From Tyto alba (lineage: Eukaryota > Chordata > Aves > Strigiformes > Tytonidae): 64,000 nucleotides of DNA. The translations under genes were made by a program, and so were the position numbers. The first letter of the stretch is position 1. Every line of letters begins with the position of its first letter. Location of the stretch: the NCBI RefSeq assembly GCF_018691265.1, contig NW_024881276.1, forward strand, positions 3,534,001 to 3,598,000, in the 5' to 3' direction. The notes below the pieces were generated by a model that worked only from the letters and a program-made list of their open reading frames with translations, searched no databases and was not told the DNA's origin. This document shows positions 61,031 through 64,000 of the stretch, one piece after another.

Positions 61031-61237
61031 TTAGTTAATTTGCACACCAATACTGGTGAAAGGGGCATGAAAGGATTTTTGCACAGAAAAGGTGGTAAAT
61101 GTGTCACCTTTGGGGTCAAATTTGATCAAATAATTTTGCCCAAAAGTGTCATAGAAATGACTCTGAATCTTGTGAATAAGAGACTTGGCTTCAGTCCAGT
61201 TTTGGAGCTCTTGGGCTTTTCTTTTCTGATAAAATGA
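61031..61237 (-). CDS. Exon-like frame, possible cytoplasmic tail with stop (unassigned)
   Basis: Starts at acceptor TTCCTTTACAG|TCA (AG at 61239-61238) in phase 0 and ends at a stop at 61031, 68 codons. Begins SFYQKRKAQELQNW and ends TSIGVQIN. If joined to the membrane-spanning frame at 62733-62523 it would make the end of a type I membrane protein with an 80-residue tail. No known signalling motif seen. Confidence 0.25.
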   Translation of the reverse strand, partial: SFYQKRKAQELQNWTEAKSLIHKIQSHFYDTFGQNYLIKFDPKGDTFTTFSVQKSFHAPFTSIGVQIN

Positions 61238-62522
61238 CTGTAAAGGAAAAAAGGAGCACAGACTGCTCTTGGGAGCCAGCCTAAGGCTTGTGGAATGAAC
61301 TCCAGGTGCAAGTTCAAAATACTTAATTCTTGTTATTTGTAATATGATTATACAGCACATGCACATCAGGTTTTCCATAAATTTGTCTTTGAAAAGGTAA
61401 AATAAACCAAAATAAAACAGCCTGTGCCTCTTGCCTCACAATTCAAATTGTGATACATGAATTGAGATGGTCCATGGTTTCTGTCAGAGTTTGCAATCAT
61501 GTAGGTATATTTATACAAAAAAACACCAAAACACAATATTGGGAAACGCACATTTTTCCCCTGGAGAGAAGATGGCATAACAGCTCACATTGGCAATTGT
61601 TAGTCACATTGTTGAATGCATTACTAGAAGACATTTTGATATTGCCATGTAAGCACACTAATAAAGTAGGATAGAGTAAAATTGGTAGAAACCCTGCAGA
61701 GGCTCTGAGTGAATGTTCTGAGTACATAGGATGAAGAAAATCTTTGTTGCACTCTTCTATTTCAGTGATGTTTCCCCCCAAAAAAACCTAGTTTAGGCAC
61801 ACTTGCACATTCTCATCATGTGTTGCAGGAGAACCAGGTAAGAGTCAATCTTATGCTGCCTCCTGGAGCACAGTTCATTGTGTAACTTCTATGGAGTTAA
61901 AGGGATCTAAACCACTGTCTGGCTAGCACATATTTTCCTCTAACTCACACAATGACAGACAGTGCTAAGAGACATTGAATATGCCAGACAAGGAGCTCCA
62001 TTAATGATAGCCACAAAAATTTTGCAAATATTTATTTCCTGCTTTGCCCAGTTGAATAAAGACTTGTAATTTGCCATGAGAAGATCTAGCATCTGAACTT
62101 AACAGTATGTCAGCTCTTCCAAAGTAAACACCTCTGTAAGTGGTTCCATCCCACAACAGGTATACAGTTGGGGCAGGTTGTGTTGTGTGCATCGTGGAGC
62201 CTCCTCTTATTTGCTATAAGACTGTGCACATTTGCTATAACATGGACAACGACTTGCAGATCTCTGCAAAAACTTTCCCTTTGATTACTTGCCCACATGC
62301 TCATACATGTAAAATCCCACAACTGACTATTCCACAGGGAGTCAGGGTAATTGCTCCTTAAAATGTTGTCCCATTGAGCGTGGATACGCAGAAAGACTTT
62401 GAGGCACACTAGAGATTACACTCCCCTAAGGATTTTCTCCATCCTGTTTACTGAGATCATTATCCTGTAACCTCCACAAGCTTTCTGTTCTCCTCTGGTT
62501 TCACTGCAAACCTTGTGCATAC

Positions 62523-62733
62523 CTTTCTCCCCGTTTTTCTTAAAAATGACCTACTGCTCCAAATGTAATGTTGTACCATTCCGATCACAAGTAATATCAT
62601 ATGTGTCAATGTAGCGAGAGAAAAAAGACAGACACACACTACCTGGTGGTGAGTCTCATCTGCAGCTAACCAAGTTTTGATATTATCTGAAGGATGTGGA
62701 ACAGGCATGGTTATAACTGCCAGGCATCTATAC
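62523..62733 (-). CDS. Exon-like frame with a transmembrane segment (unassigned)
   Basis: Bounded by acceptor CTTGTAG|G (AG at 62735-62734) and strong donor GAAAG|GTATGC (GT at 62522-62521). It encodes about 70 residues: a hydrophilic stretch ending ADETHHQ, a hydrophobic segment of about 25 residues (VVCVCLFSLATLTHMILLVI...) and a basic flank SFLRKTGRK. It joins in phase 0 with 61237-61031. Family not recognised. Confidence 0.25.
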
Positions 62734-62792
62734 CTACAAGAGAGTGATACAGACACGCAACAATTAAATGTCTGCAGGACATCAGTCAACAA

Positions 62793-64000
62793 CGCTTGGT
62801 AATAGGCGTGCCAACTAGAGAGGCTTCTACCATTTCTACAGCCGTTCTACCCTTTTTTGTTTCACTGCAGATGTTTTTTCTCAATGTTTTCCCATCTCTT
62901 CTTCAGTCTGACTGGTTTTTAGCCTGCTAGAGATTCAGAATAACTGTATGGATATGCACAAACATATGATTTACAAGGAAAGTGAGAGTTTGTGGCCTGC
63001 TACTATGTCTATAGCTAAAAAATTACTCCTATATGTGCTTTTCATCATTAAAAATATTACTTATGAAGTATGATAATCAAAGCAAGCAACATTGAATGAC
63101 AGGGAGCAGGCACAGCACTGGAAACATCTTTTAACTAATTTGCTGAGGTCTAGCAGAATTCAGGTTTGAGAGCAACTGGTGTCTGCACAGAAACATGGAA
63201 ACATTTTCTTTTATCACAAAGGATTTGCTGTTTGTTTTGAGTACTATGTAAATTTTCTACCGAAAAGATCTATGAGCAGAAATGTTCTCTTGAGGCCAGA
63301 GTCACTCCTCATTATCTGACCAGAATATTGTTTTATGTTTAGATGCAGATGGTTTTCAATTACATGTTTCGTTTGTCCCAGGGGAAACTTTTTATTCTGT
63401 ATTTTTATATTAGCTCTTTCAAATCTACAGTTCCTTGAGTCTTTGTTTATTGAAGGATAGAGCATATGATAACTTTTTTTTTATCCTAACCAGAAATAAA
63501 ATTTAGTCATTAATTAAACAATCAATTTACTTTTAGCACATGTTCTATTTACATGTTGCACCTTTCAAATATTAAAGCATCTTGAGTTATCATCTTATCC
63601 TGAACAAGTTTATTTTTCAGTTCAAGAAAGCCTTCTCTGACATGTCAGTAGGAAAACTATGTAGCCAGAAAGAAAAGTAGTGGCATAAAGGCAGCTGGCA
63701 GCATTAATTGTTGGTGGATGTAGGACCACTACAATTACATTATTATTATTCAAAGCAAATTCCTTCAATCTGCCTGACTTTCCTTATTTATTTATTTCTT
63801 GTAAACTGTCCATCTTAAAGTAACAGCCTACTCTCGGTAATACCCATGGATTATGGAATGAAATCAGGCAACATGGCAAATGCAATTCACCTTTGACATG
63901 ATTAATGTTGGTGTCAATGAACGCAGAACCTGCAAAATCATGCGGTAAAGAGGGTAGAGAGGCAGCAGTCAGAGTAAGATGAAAAAATGTAATTTATAGT
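62793..64000. other. Right edge, mostly unassigned
   Basis: AT-rich sequence. It includes a minus-strand frame (63465-63244) and a 39-nt splice-bounded mini-frame (63929-63891: TTTTGCAG acceptor, CAAAG|GTGAAT donor) that could be upstream exons of the unassigned minus-strand frames. Neither can be supported further. Confidence 0.3.

Noticed and set aside
63891..63929. 39-nt mini-exon with consensus splice sites at the right edge
   Set aside because: Sites and one open frame are plausible, but such short matches are expected by chance in this much sequence; it is only mentioned within the right-edge entry.

Overview
The window is a piece of a bird genome. The main evidence is four CR1 LINE fragments with the avian 3' end (octamer-type repeats related to ATTCTRTG), two solo endogenous-retrovirus LTRs of about 1 kb, and one vertebrate immune gene in eight exons whose introns have consensus splice sites. 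The species cannot be fixed from the sequence. There are no bacterial-type operons, rRNAs or CRISPR arrays. Nearly all long open frames outside the gene are artefacts of satellites, LTRs or LINEs.

The one gene I can reconstruct with confidence is CRLF2, the TSLP-receptor chain (a type I cytokine receptor). It lies on the minus strand from the ATG at 25243 to the stop at 11121. Eight exons (25243-25168, 19615-19504, 18687-18515, 16906-16767, 16035-15873, 13906-13795, 12723-12639, 11393-11121) join in phase into a 377-residue protein with signal peptide, two fibronectin-III-like domains, one membrane span, a proline-rich Box1 and a tail ending in a conserved tyrosine motif. A TATA box sits at 25318-25313 and a candidate poly(A) signal at 10721-10716.

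Layout. 1-10.7 kb: 3' flank of CRLF2 with two CR1 pieces, a GATA/GACA microsatellite (about 4.15-4.46 kb), a poly(A)/poly(G) tract (6.94-6.99 kb) and a 324-bp pure GAGAG satellite (7.47-7.80 kb). 10.7-25.3 kb: CRLF2; a solo LTR with perfect 5-bp target duplications sits antisense in intron 1, 313 bp upstream of exon 2. 25.3-33.1 kb: upstream flank with a long degenerate CR1 (29.3-31.2 kb) and a second LTR of the same family (32.08-33.1 kb). 33.1-56.8 kb: AT-rich, gene-poor sequence with a few stretches resembling conserved regulatory DNA. 56.8-57.7 kb: a fourth CR1. 57.7-64 kb: three separate exon-like frames with good splice acceptors (a GAIN-domain-like frame, a two-exon membrane-protein end on the minus strand, and a membrane-anchor end on the plus strand). 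I cannot assign these to a gene and they are low confidence.

In mammals CRLF2 lies between SHOX and CSF2RA/IL3RA in the pseudoautosomal region. No exon of those neighbours could be recognised here, so the window is best described as a single cytokine-receptor gene with long non-coding flanks.
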